Of a stretch of DNA of 37,950 bases, positions 23,181 through 30,369 are shown piece after piece (the first letter of the stretch is position 1; the number at the start of each line of letters is the position of its first letter). This DNA comes from JAPSGM01 sp036556985 (GTDB taxonomy: Bacteria; Chloroflexota; Limnocylindria; QHBO01): positions 1 through 37,950 of the forward strand of contig DATBIK010000051.1 in the NCBI GenBank assembly GCA_036556985.1, written 5' to 3'. A model generated the notes under the pieces. It was not told where the DNA came from. It saw only the letters and a program-made list of their open reading frames with translations, and did not search any database. The position numbers were made by a program, and so were the translations under genes.

Positions 23181-25814
23181 TCAGGCGTTCTCGATGGGCT
23201 GGAGGGCCTCGAGCGCCAGGCGCGTGGCCTCGGCCAGCGCCTCGTCGAGGCGGCTGGGATCCCTGCCGCCGGCCTGCGCCAGGTCGGCGCGCCCTCCGCC
23301 GCCTCCGCCGATCATGGGTCCCACCGCGCGGATGATCGCTGCCGCGTCGAAGCCCTCGGCCGCCAGGTCGCGACTGGCGGCGACGACGAGCGCCGGCCCG
23401 TTGCCGCGGCCGGCGGCGAGGGCCACGAAGCGGCCGGTGCGCGAGCGGATGTCGTCCACCCAGCCGCGCAGTGCGGCTGCATCGGCGTCGGCGTAGTCCT
23501 GGACGACGACCTTCGTCTCGCCCGCCATCTGGCCCTCGGCCAGGGCCGCCGCCGCGTCCAGGCGCGCGGCCGCCGCCTTCGGGGCGCGGGCCGCCCTCTC
23601 AGCCTCGCGCAACCGCGCGGTCAGGGCCTCGACCCGCGACGGGACCTCCTCCTCGGCCACGCCGAGGAGCTGCGCCGCTGCGTGGAGCGCCTCGAGCCGC
23701 TCGCTGACGAGCGCCTCGGCCGCCTCGCCCGTGACGGCCTCGATCCGCCGCAGGCCGGCCCCGATGCTGGACTCGCCGGTGATCCGGAAGCCGCCGATCT
23801 GACCGGTCGACGCGACGTGCGTGCCGCCGCACAGCTCCTTCGAGTAGCCGTCGACCCGCACCACGCGCACCGAGGAGGGCACGTACTTCTCGCCGAAGAA
23901 CATGTCGGCGCCCAGTGCCTGCGCCTCCTCGAGCCTCATCCACTCGGGGTTCACCGGCGCATTGCGCCGGATCTGCTCCGCCACGAGCCGCTCGACCTCG
24001 CGCAGCGCCTCGCGTGGCGTGGCGGCCGTGGCCGGGAAGTCGAAGCGCAGGCCCTCCGGCCCGACCCACGAGCCGGCCTGCTTGGCCTGCTCGCCGAGGA
24101 CGTCGCGCAGCGCCCGGTGCAGGAGATGCGTGCCGGTGTGGTTCCGCGCCGCGCCCCAGCGACGCGCCTCGTCGACGCGCGCCTCGACCGGGTCGCCGAT
24201 GCGCAGCTCGCCCTCGAGCCGGCCGATATGCACGATCGCCTCGCCGGCGCGCTGCGTGTCCTCGACCACGAGCCGCCCCGACGGGCCCACCAGCTCGCCG
24301 CGGTCGCCGATCTGCCCGCCGCCCTCCGCGTAGAACGGGGTGCGGTCGAGCACGATCTGTCGCCGATCCCCGCCGCCGGCGATGCCGAGCAGGGCCAGCC
24401 CGTCGGCCCGTGTCTCGTTCGGGTAGCCGATGAACTCGCTGGCCAGCTCGCCGAGCGCCGGGTCGATCGCCACCCGGTCGCCGCGGCCGCCGCGGGACCG
24501 CTCGCGCTGCTCCGCCATCGCCGCGTCGAAGCCGTCGCGGTCCACGCCCACGCCGCTTTCGCCGGCGATCTCCACGGTGAGGTCGATGGGAAAGCCGAAC
24601 GTGTCGTGCAGCCGGAACGCCTCGTCGCCGCCGATCGTGCCGCCCGAGCCCGCCTCGGCGACGAGCGCGGCGAGCCGTTCGCTCCCCGCCTCGAGCGTGC
24701 GCGCGAAGCGCGCCTCCTCGCGCTCAACCTCGCCCAGGATTCGGTCGCGCCCCTCGCGCAGCGCTGGGTAGGCATCGCCCATGAGGTCGACCACCACGCC
24801 GCACGTCTCGCGCAGGAAGGGCTGGTAAATCCCCATCAGCCGGGCGTGGCGCACGGCGCGGCGCATGATCCGGCGCAGGACGTAGCCGGGCCCCTCGTTC
24901 GTGGGCTTCACGCCCTCGGCGATGAGGAACGTCATCGCGCGCGAGTGGTCGGCCACGACCTGGTAGCTGAAGCGCTCCGACTCCACCGTCTCCGGGTCGT
25001 GACCGATGTACGCCGCCAGCCGCTCGATGATCGGCACGAACAGGTCGGTGCGGTAGTTCGAGTCCACGCCCTGCAGGGCGCTGGCGATGCGCTCCAGCCC
25101 CATGCCGGTGTCGACGCTCTTGAACGGCAGCGGGGTCAGCGTCCCGTCCGCCGCGCGATCAAACTCCATGAAGACGAGGTTCCAGATCTCGAGCCAGCGC
25201 GGGCAGCTCTCCGAGTGATCCGGGATGCAGTGCGGCCCCTCGCTGAGCTCCGCGCCGCGGTCGTAGTGCAGCTCGCTGCACGGGCCGCACGGGCCGGTGT
25301 CGGCCATCTGCCAGAAGTTGTGGAAGTCGCCCTCGGCGATGTTTCCCCAGCGCGCCAGGCGCTCGGGCGGCAGCCCGATATCATCGGTCCAGACGCGCGC
25401 TGCCTCGTCGTCGTCGGCGTACACCGTCGCCGCCAGGCGCTCGGGCGGAATGCCGAACTCCTCGGTGAGCAGCTCCCAGGCCCAGCGGATGGCGTCGGCC
25501 TTGAAATAGTCGCCGAAGCTCCAGTTGCCGAGCATCTCGAACAGGGTCTGGTGGCGCGGTGTGCGGCCGACCTCCTCGAAGTCGTTGTGCTTGCCTGCCA
25601 CGCGCAGACAGGGCTGCGCGTCGACCGCGCGGACGTAGTCGCGCTTCTCCTCGCCGGTGAGCACGCGCTTGAACTGGACCATGCCCGAGTTCGTGAACAG
25701 CAGGGTGGGGTCGTCCGCGGCGAGCAGCGGCGCGGCCGGCACGCGCGTATGGCCCCGCTCCTCGAAGAAGCGCTGGAAGCGCTCGCGGATGTCGGCCGCG
25801 CTCAACGGCTGCAT
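23181..25814 (-). CDS. alaS: Alanyl-tRNA synthetase
   Basis: Charges tRNA-Ala. The 877-residue length is full. Domains in order: class II catalytic core (IRERFQRFFEERGHTRV, LFTNSGMVQFK, GMGLERIASALQG), tRNA-recognition helices, an editing domain with HTGTHLLHRAL and LCGGTHVASTGQ zinc-type motifs, and a C-Ala domain ending in a Gly-rich MIGGGGGGRADLAQAGG. Start ATG 25814 has AGGAG 4 bases upstream and is the ATG of GAGACCGATG; the open frame extends further but without homology. A strong hairpin lies upstream at 25830-25854. Confidence 0.98.
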   Translation of the reverse strand: MQPLSAADIRERFQRFFEERGHTRVPAAPLLAADDPTLLFTNSGMVQFKRVLTGEEKRDYVRAVDAQPCLRVAGKHNDFEEVGRTPRHQTLFEMLGNWSFGDYFKADAIRWAWELLTEEFGIPPERLAATVYADDDEAARVWTDDIGLPPERLARWGNIAEGDFHNFWQMADTGPCGPCSELHYDRGAELSEGPHCIPDHSESCPRWLEIWNLVFMEFDRAADGTLTPLPFKSVDTGMGLERIASALQGVDSNYRTDLFVPIIERLAAYIGHDPETVESERFSYQVVADHSRAMTFLIAEGVKPTNEGPGYVLRRIMRRAVRHARLMGIYQPFLRETCGVVVDLMGDAYPALREGRDRILGEVEREEARFARTLEAGSERLAALVAEAGSGGTIGGDEAFRLHDTFGFPIDLTVEIAGESGVGVDRDGFDAAMAEQRERSRGGRGDRVAIDPALGELASEFIGYPNETRADGLALLGIAGGGDRRQIVLDRTPFYAEGGGQIGDRGELVGPSGRLVVEDTQRAGEAIVHIGRLEGELRIGDPVEARVDEARRWGAARNHTGTHLLHRALRDVLGEQAKQAGSWVGPEGLRFDFPATAATPREALREVERLVAEQIRRNAPVNPEWMRLEEAQALGADMFFGEKYVPSSVRVVRVDGYSKELCGGTHVASTGQIGGFRITGESSIGAGLRRIEAVTGEAAEALVSERLEALHAAAQLLGVAEEEVPSRVEALTARLREAERAARAPKAAAARLDAAAALAEGQMAGETKVVVQDYADADAAALRGWVDDIRSRTGRFVALAAGRGNGPALVVAASRDLAAEGFDAAAIIRAVGPMIGGGGGGRADLAQAGGRDPSRLDEALAEATRLALEALQPIENA

Positions 25815-25829
25815 CGGTCTCCTCATGCG

Positions 25830-25854
25830 GAGAGCCGGTGTTCCACCGGCTCTC
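25830..25854 (-). promoter_or_regulatory. Perfect 11-bp hairpin in the alaS leader
   Basis: GAGAGCCGGTG and CACCGGCTCTC are perfect inverted repeats around a three-base centre. On the coding strand the stem ends 15 bases before the alaS ATG and a few bases before its AGGAG site. No T-run follows, so it is not a standard intrinsic terminator. It could shape alaS mRNA stability or translation, or be an operator. The gap holds nothing else I recognise. Confidence 0.6.
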
Positions 25855-25884
25855 GAGATGCGCGTGGTGCGGTGGAGCGCTCGG

Positions 25885-26145
25885 TCAGGCGGCACCCTCG
25901 GGGGCAGCGCCACCCGGCGCACCGGCATCGTACGCGTCCTGCATCCCGGCTCGCGCCTGCTCGGCCGCCATGCGGCCCTCGTTCACCGCGTCCCCGAACG
26001 CCGCCCGGCGGTCGTCCACGAAGTCGCCGACCTGCTCACGCAGCTCCTCGCCGCTGGCCGGGGCCAACAGCAGCCCGATGGCCGCGCCGATGAGCCCCCC
26101 GATGAGCACGCCCGCCAGGAAGCTGCCGAAACCCGAGTCCTTCAT
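25885..26145 (-). CDS. YtxH-domain small membrane protein
   Basis: An 86-residue protein. Residues 8-28 form one Gly/Ala-rich transmembrane helix (FLAGVLIGGLIGAAIGLLLA) followed by PASGEELREQV, the typical YtxH pattern, then a charged helix and an Ala/Gly-rich tail. YtxH proteins are of unknown function, often in stress or envelope operons. It overlaps the upstream DUF948-like gene by ATGA, a common pairing. Confidence 0.85.
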   Translation of the reverse strand: MKDSGFGSFLAGVLIGGLIGAAIGLLLAPASGEELREQVGDFVDDRRAAFGDAVNEGRMAAEQARAGMQDAYDAGAPGGAAPEGAA

Positions 26146-26435
26146 GCGATCTGCTCGTCCTCTCCTGCGTCGCCCGATTGTACCCGGCTCTGCTCGAGCC
26201 GCACGGCGAGGTCCTCGGTAAGGATCTCCGCGTTGGCCGCCACGCTGCGGGCCTGGGCCACGAGCTCCGGCACGTCGCGTTCGGCCAGGCGCGCCAGGCG
26301 GCGCGAGTCGGCGGCGAGTGCCCGGATGTCGCGCACGACCGGCAGCAGCGCCACGACCGCCACGAGCAGGCCGATCCCCACCAGCAGCGCGCCGATCCCC
26401 ACCCCGATCCGGAAGATCGCCTCCGCCAGCTCCAT
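26142..26435 (-). CDS. DUF948-like small membrane protein
   Basis: A 97-residue protein with one N-terminal transmembrane helix (about residues 8-30, GIGALLVGIGLLVAVVALLP) and a long amphipathic helix rich in Arg/Ala/Glu (IRALAADSRRLARLAER, then QARSVAANAEILTEDLAVRL), a layout like DUF948 proteins that precede YtxH genes. Start ATG 26435 puts the helix at the N-terminus; a longer frame lacks support. Function unknown, likely membrane-associated scaffold. Confidence 0.7.
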   Translation of the reverse strand: MELAEAIFRIGVGIGALLVGIGLLVAVVALLPVVRDIRALAADSRRLARLAERDVPELVAQARSVAANAEILTEDLAVRLEQSRVQSGDAGEDEQIA

Positions 26436-26463
26436 CAGCCGATGCCTCCGCTCAGCGTTCCGC

Positions 26464-26739
26464 CTACCCTTCCGCGCCGCCCGATGGCAGCACCGCCGCG
26501 CCGAGCAGGGTGGCAAGCATGGCCAGCTGCGCCCCGACCGAGGCCGCCACGACGTGGAAGTCGCCGAGACGGACGAGCTCCAGGCCCGTCGCCGCGCCGA
26601 TGACCTCGCCCGCCGCCGTCCCGGCCAGCGCCGCGACGCCGAGCGCCAGCGACATCCGGCCCCAGCTGCCGCGGAGCACCAGGAAGGCCGCCCAGTTCAT
26701 GGCCGCCACCAGGACGGCGAGCAGCAGCCACGGCGTCAT
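26464..26739 (-). CDS. Small three-helix membrane protein of unknown function
   Basis: A 91-residue hydrophobic protein: helices at about 3-20 (PWLLLAVLVAAMNWAAFLVL), 28-48 (LALGVAALAGTAAGEVIG) and 62-82 (ASVGAQLAMLATLLGAAVL). No family is recognised. ATGA overlap with mnmA supports the start and the gene's reality. Confidence 0.65.
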   Translation of the reverse strand: MTPWLLLAVLVAAMNWAAFLVLRGSWGRMSLALGVAALAGTAAGEVIGAATGLELVRLGDFHVVAASVGAQLAMLATLLGAAVLPSGGAEG

Positions 26740-27848
26740 GCGGCCCCGGCTGCTCCGGCGGCCCCGGCGGCCCGCGCGATGCGCCCGCCGCCGAGGCATG
26801 CCTCGCCGTCGTAGAGCACCGCCGCCTGGCCCGGCGCCGGCGCCCAGACCGGGTCCGCGGCCTCGACGAGAAACCGGTCGTCGCCGACGAGCGTCACCTC
26901 GCACGGCACGTCCGCGCCGCGGTGCCGAATGCGGACCGAGGCCTCGAAGCGCTCCGCCGGCGGCTCGCCGGCCACGAAGCGCCGGCCCTCGGCGGCGAAG
27001 GCTCGCGTGGCGACCTCCTCGCGGCGGCCGATGACCACCGTGTTCGTGGCCGGCCGCACCTCGCGGACGTAGACCGCCTCCCCGAGCGCGACGCCCAGCC
27101 CGTGCCGCTGCCCGACCGTGTAGTGCGCGTAGCCGGTGTGGGTGCCGACCCGGGTGCCCTCGGCGTCAACGATCGGCCCCGGCTCGCCGGCGTAGCCCCG
27201 GCGTTCCTCGAGGAGGGCGCGGTAGTCCCCGGCCGGCACGAAGCAGATCTCCTGGCTCTCCGGCTTGTGTGCCGTGGGCAGGTCGAGCTCGGCGGCGATG
27301 GCCCGAACCTCTGGCTTCGTCAGCTCGCCGAGTGGGAAGCGGGTGCGCGCCAGCTGCTCCTGGTCGAGGACCCAGAGGAAGTAGGTCTGGTCCTTGTCGG
27401 CGTCCGCGGCGCGCAGGAGCCGGTACGTCCCGGCCACGCGCTCGACGCGCGCGTAATGCCCGGTCGCCACCCGGTCGGCGTCGTAGGCGGCCAGGCCGCG
27501 GCGCAGCAGCTCGTCGAACTTGATGTACTGGTTGCAGGCCTGGCACGGGTTGGGCGTGGCACCGTCCAGGTAGGCATCGGTGAAGGCATCGATCACGCGG
27601 GCGCCGAACTCGCGCTCCAGATTGAGCACGAAGAAGGGGATGCCCACGATCTGCGCCACCCGGCGCGCGTCGTCCGCCGCGTCCGGCGAGCAGCACGAGC
27701 GGCTCCGCTCCCAGCCCTCGCCGCCGTCCGGGTGCAGCCGCATCCAGACGCCCACCACCTCGTCGGCAGCAGCCGCCTCGCGTGCGAGCAGCGCGGCCGC
27801 CACGCTCGAATCCACCCCACCGCTCATGGCGGCCACGATCCGGCTCAT
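26736..27848 (-). CDS. mnmA: tRNA-specific 2-thiouridylase MnmA
   Basis: Uses ATP and a persulfide to make s2U34 in tRNA-Lys, -Glu and -Gln. The 370-residue protein shows P-loop SGGVDSS (9-15), TPNPCQACNQYIKF with Cys105 at the catalytic position, and SQEICFVP with the second catalytic Cys202, and ends in the beta-barrel domain. The last residues are an Ala/Gly repeat (AGAAGAAGAA), probably low-complexity drift. ATGA overlap with the upstream cysteine desulfurase, its natural sulfur donor. Confidence 0.97.
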   Translation of the reverse strand: MSRIVAAMSGGVDSSVAAALLAREAAAADEVVGVWMRLHPDGGEGWERSRSCCSPDAADDARRVAQIVGIPFFVLNLEREFGARVIDAFTDAYLDGATPNPCQACNQYIKFDELLRRGLAAYDADRVATGHYARVERVAGTYRLLRAADADKDQTYFLWVLDQEQLARTRFPLGELTKPEVRAIAAELDLPTAHKPESQEICFVPAGDYRALLEERRGYAGEPGPIVDAEGTRVGTHTGYAHYTVGQRHGLGVALGEAVYVREVRPATNTVVIGRREEVATRAFAAEGRRFVAGEPPAERFEASVRIRHRGADVPCEVTLVGDDRFLVEAADPVWAPAPGQAAVLYDGEACLGGGRIARAAGAAGAAGAA

Positions 27849-29029
27849 GAGGCCGATGCCACCGCCGGCGCGGCCTCGCTCGGCCGGGCGACACGCAGCC
27901 GGTCCACCACCGCGCGCACGACCTCGATGGCGTGCTCGACCTCGGCGGCGGTCGTGTCGCGCCCGGCCGTCAGCCGCAGGGAGCCATGGGCCAGCTCCGG
28001 CTCGAGACCCATCGCCAACAGGACGTGGCTCGGCTCGGCCGAGCCTGTGGTGCAGGCGCTGCCGGTCGAGGCCTCGATGCCCTCGAGGTCGAGCGCGGCG
28101 ACGAGGTCCCCTCCCTCGATCCCCTCGAACACGAAGCTGGCGTTGTTCGGCAGACGCTCGTCCGGGTGCCCGGTGAGCCGTGAGCCGGGGATCGGGGCAA
28201 TCCCCGTCACGAGCGCGTCGCGCAGCCCGGCGAGCCGGGCGTTCTCCGCCTCACGCACCGCGGCATCGGCCTGGGCCAGCTCGAGGGCCCGGGCGAAGCC
28301 GACGATGCCGGCAACGTTCTCCGTGCCGGCCCGACGCTGCCGCTCCTGCGACCCGCCAGATAGCTGCGGCAGGAGCGCCGTCCCCTGCCGCACGTACAGG
28401 GCGCCGACGCCCTTGGGGCCGTAGATCTTGTGCGCGCCCAGGCTGAGCAGGTCGGCCTGGAGCTCGTCGACGTGGAGCGGCAGGAAGCCCGCCGCCTGCA
28501 CGGCGTCGACGTGGAGCAGGACCTTGCGTTCGCGGCAGATCGCGCCGATCTCCCGGATGGGCTGGATGCTGCCCACCTCGTTGTTCGCGTACATCACGCT
28601 GACCAGGGTCGTGTGCTCGGTGATGGCCGATGCCACGTCGGCCGGGTCCACCCGGCCGTATCGGTCCACAGGAAGGTAGGTCACCTGGAAGCCGAAGCGC
28701 TCCAGGACCGCGCAGGCGTGAAGCACCGCCTTGTGCTCGATGCTGCTCGTGACGACCCGCCGCCCACGCGCGCTCGCCGCCCAGGCGGCGCCCTTCACGG
28801 CAAGGTTGTCGGCCTCGGTGCCGCCCGCGGTGAAGACGATCTCGCGCGGCTTCGCGCCGAGGATGCGCGCCACCGTCTCGCGCGCCTCGTCGAGGCCCAG
28901 CCGCGCGCGTCGGCCCGCGCCGTGGATGCTGGACGGGTTGCCGTGGTGCTCGCGCAGGTACGGCAGCATGGCGTCGAGCACCTCCGGGTGCAGCGGCGTG
29001 GTGGCGGCGTGGTCGAGGTAGATGGCCAT
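27845..29029 (-). CDS. Cysteine desulfurase (NifS/IscS family)
   Basis: PLP enzyme releasing sulfur from cysteine as a persulfide. The 394-residue product has YLDHAATTPLHPEVLDAM, PLP lysine 201 in SLGAHKIYGPKG, and the catalytic Cys326 in a STGSACTTGSAEPSHVL loop, the class I (IscS/NifS) loop type. Overlap with mnmA by ATGA argues that its main job here is tRNA thiolation, though Fe-S supply (for example to IspH) is possible. The CATAAT sequence 8 bases before the ATG on the minus strand could be a -10 box, implying a leaderless or very short leader. Confidence 0.96.
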   Translation of the reverse strand: MAIYLDHAATTPLHPEVLDAMLPYLREHHGNPSSIHGAGRRARLGLDEARETVARILGAKPREIVFTAGGTEADNLAVKGAAWAASARGRRVVTSSIEHKAVLHACAVLERFGFQVTYLPVDRYGRVDPADVASAITEHTTLVSVMYANNEVGSIQPIREIGAICRERKVLLHVDAVQAAGFLPLHVDELQADLLSLGAHKIYGPKGVGALYVRQGTALLPQLSGGSQERQRRAGTENVAGIVGFARALELAQADAAVREAENARLAGLRDALVTGIAPIPGSRLTGHPDERLPNNASFVFEGIEGGDLVAALDLEGIEASTGSACTTGSAEPSHVLLAMGLEPELAHGSLRLTAGRDTTAAEVEHAIEVVRAVVDRLRVARPSEAAPAVASAS

Positions 29030-29085
29030 GGGACCTCGATTATGCTCGCGGCGCCAGGCCGACGCATGGACCGATGGAGGAGCCG
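29030..29085. promoter_or_regulatory. Divergent intergenic region between cysteine desulfurase and ectC
   Basis: The 56-bp gap must carry promoters for both directions. CGATTATGCTC (29037-29047) contains TATGCT on the plus strand and CATAAT on the minus strand, both weakly -10-like; no convincing -35 boxes. It also holds CGCATGGACCGATG (29063-29076), one of three copies of this 14-mer, just before the ectC ribosome binding site GGAGG. Confidence 0.45.
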
Positions 29086-29466
29086 ATGATCGTACGCACC
29101 CTCGACGAGATCCGGGGCACCGACCGCGACGTGGCGGGCGAGGGCTGGCGCAGCCGCCGCCTCCTGCTCGCGGCCGACGGGATGGGCTTCTCGCTGCACG
29201 ACACGACCGTGGCCGCCGGCGAGACGCTCGAGCTCGAGTACCGGCACCACCTCGAGGCCTGCTACGTCGTCGAGGGTGAGGCCGAGCTCACCGACCACGC
29301 CACCGGGGTACGCCATCGCCTGCGCCCGGGCTCGGCGTACGCGCTCGACCGGCACGACCGGCATCGGCTGGAGGTGCTCGCCGAGATGCGCCTGGTATGC
29401 GTGTTCAACCCCGCACTGGCTGGCACGGAGCGCCACGTCAGCGGCGGCTACGAGCCCACGGACTAG
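29086..29466 (+). CDS. ectC: L-ectoine synthase (EctC), solitary
   Basis: Cupin enzyme closing N-gamma-acetyl-diaminobutyrate to ectoine. The 126-residue protein matches EctC along its length: MIVRTLDEIRGTDRDVA, WRSRRLLLAADGMGFSLHDT, RHHLEACYVVEGEAEL, GSAYALDRHDRHRLEV, LVCVFNPALAGTERHV. The metal-binding residues known from EctC structures fall at the same numbers, Glu57, Tyr85 and His93, and Trp21, Thr40, Tyr52, His55, Asp91 and Phe107 of the substrate pocket are also present (numbering from memory). I choose ATG 29086 because GGAGG lies 5 bases upstream; an ATG at 29074 would add MEEP. No ectA, ectB or ectD is nearby. Confidence 0.93.
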   Translation: MIVRTLDEIRGTDRDVAGEGWRSRRLLLAADGMGFSLHDTTVAAGETLELEYRHHLEACYVVEGEAELTDHATGVRHRLRPGSAYALDRHDRHRLEVLAEMRLVCVFNPALAGTERHVSGGYEPTD

Positions 29467-30191
29467 CGCGGACGCTCCCGGGCGGTGACCGATGCCGCCG
29501 TCGGTTCGTGTTCGAGGACGCCCACCGGCTCCAGGTCGCGGTCGTCGAGCTCCCAGCGCAGCTCCGACCGAATGCCCACGATCCCGTCGAGATGGCCCAC
29601 CAGCCGCTCGATGATGGTGGCCGTCGATCGCCGGTCGACCGTCCCCTCCAGGGTGGCGACCCCCTCCCGGACGCGCACCTGCACTTCGTCGGGCCGCATC
29701 CACATCGTGTCGCGCAGGATCTCCTCCGCGACGAGCCGCTCGAGCGTCTCGTCGGCCACGAGGAACGTCTCCACCAGGTCGGCGCGGGTGACGATGCCCA
29801 CCAGGCTTCCATCCTCGACCACCGGCAGCCGGTTGATCCGGTTGCGGGTCATGAGGGCGGCCGCCTCGCGGATGCCGTGCTCCGGGCCGATGACGATGGC
29901 CGGCGCGGTCATCGCCTCGCCGGCGGTGGTGGCGTGCAGCTTGGCTTCCCGCACCCGCTGTCCGTCGGACGCGTCGAAGAGCCAGGCGAGCAGCGAGGGG
30001 CGCCGCGCCGGCTCGTCCTGCTCCTTGAGGAGAAAGTCGGCCTCCGACACGACGCCGAGCACCGCGCCATCCTTCCCGACGACCGGAACCCCGCTGATGC
30101 CGTGGTCGGCCAGCGCCCGGGCGACCTCCTTCAACGGCGTGTCCGGGCCGACCGAGACGACCCGGCTCGTCATGACGTCGCGAACCTTCAT
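29463..30191 (-). CDS. Tandem CBS-domain protein with C-terminal BON domain
   Basis: A 242-residue protein: CBS domain 1 (VRDVMTSRVVSVGPDTPL, then HGISGVPVVGKDGAVLGVV), CBS domain 2 (AMTAPAIVIGPEHGIREAA, then RINRLPVVEDGSLVGIV), and a BON domain (about 165-235, VRVREGVATLEGTVDRRS, HLDGIVGIRSEL). CBS pairs bind adenine nucleotides and BON domains bind membranes or ligands, so it may sense energy or stress. Start ATG 30191 has AGGAG about 9 bases upstream. Its TAG stop shares the CTAG at 29463-29466 with ectC, which runs toward it. Confidence 0.9.
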   Translation of the reverse strand: MKVRDVMTSRVVSVGPDTPLKEVARALADHGISGVPVVGKDGAVLGVVSEADFLLKEQDEPARRPSLLAWLFDASDGQRVREAKLHATTAGEAMTAPAIVIGPEHGIREAAALMTRNRINRLPVVEDGSLVGIVTRADLVETFLVADETLERLVAEEILRDTMWMRPDEVQVRVREGVATLEGTVDRRSTATIIERLVGHLDGIVGIRSELRWELDDRDLEPVGVLEHEPTAASVTARERPR

Positions 30192-30369
30192 GTGACCGAT
30201 CTCCTGCTCAGCCCGAGCCGGTCGCGCGCCAGGCCCCGGGGCTGCCCTCAGCCTGCGCTCCAACCTCGAGCGCCCATAGGTCCATCCGGCCCGATTTCAG
30301 CGGTCCAACCGGGTGGGCGAGAGCCTCCGACGCGACGTCAGCGACTCCCGCCGCCCCGCGCCGGCAGCC
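30192..30369. other. Intergenic region between M1 peptidase and CBS-BON genes
   Basis: A 178-bp gap, both flanking genes on the minus strand. It must hold the promoter of the CBS-BON gene and any terminator of the M1 gene. I see a repeated GGTCCA-N-CCGG (30278-30288 and 30301-30312 area) and no T-tract terminator or open frame worth calling. Confidence 0.4.

Noticed and set aside
22641..26093. Open frame of 1150 codons on the plus strand
   Set aside because: It is antisense to alaS and the FtsA-like gene, has low-complexity Arg/Ala/His-rich translation and no recognisable domain; high-GC genomes give long antisense frames.
29074..29088. Upstream ATG start for ectC (adding MEEP)
   Set aside because: The GGAGG site lies between the two ATGs and fits only the downstream start, which also matches EctC N-termini.
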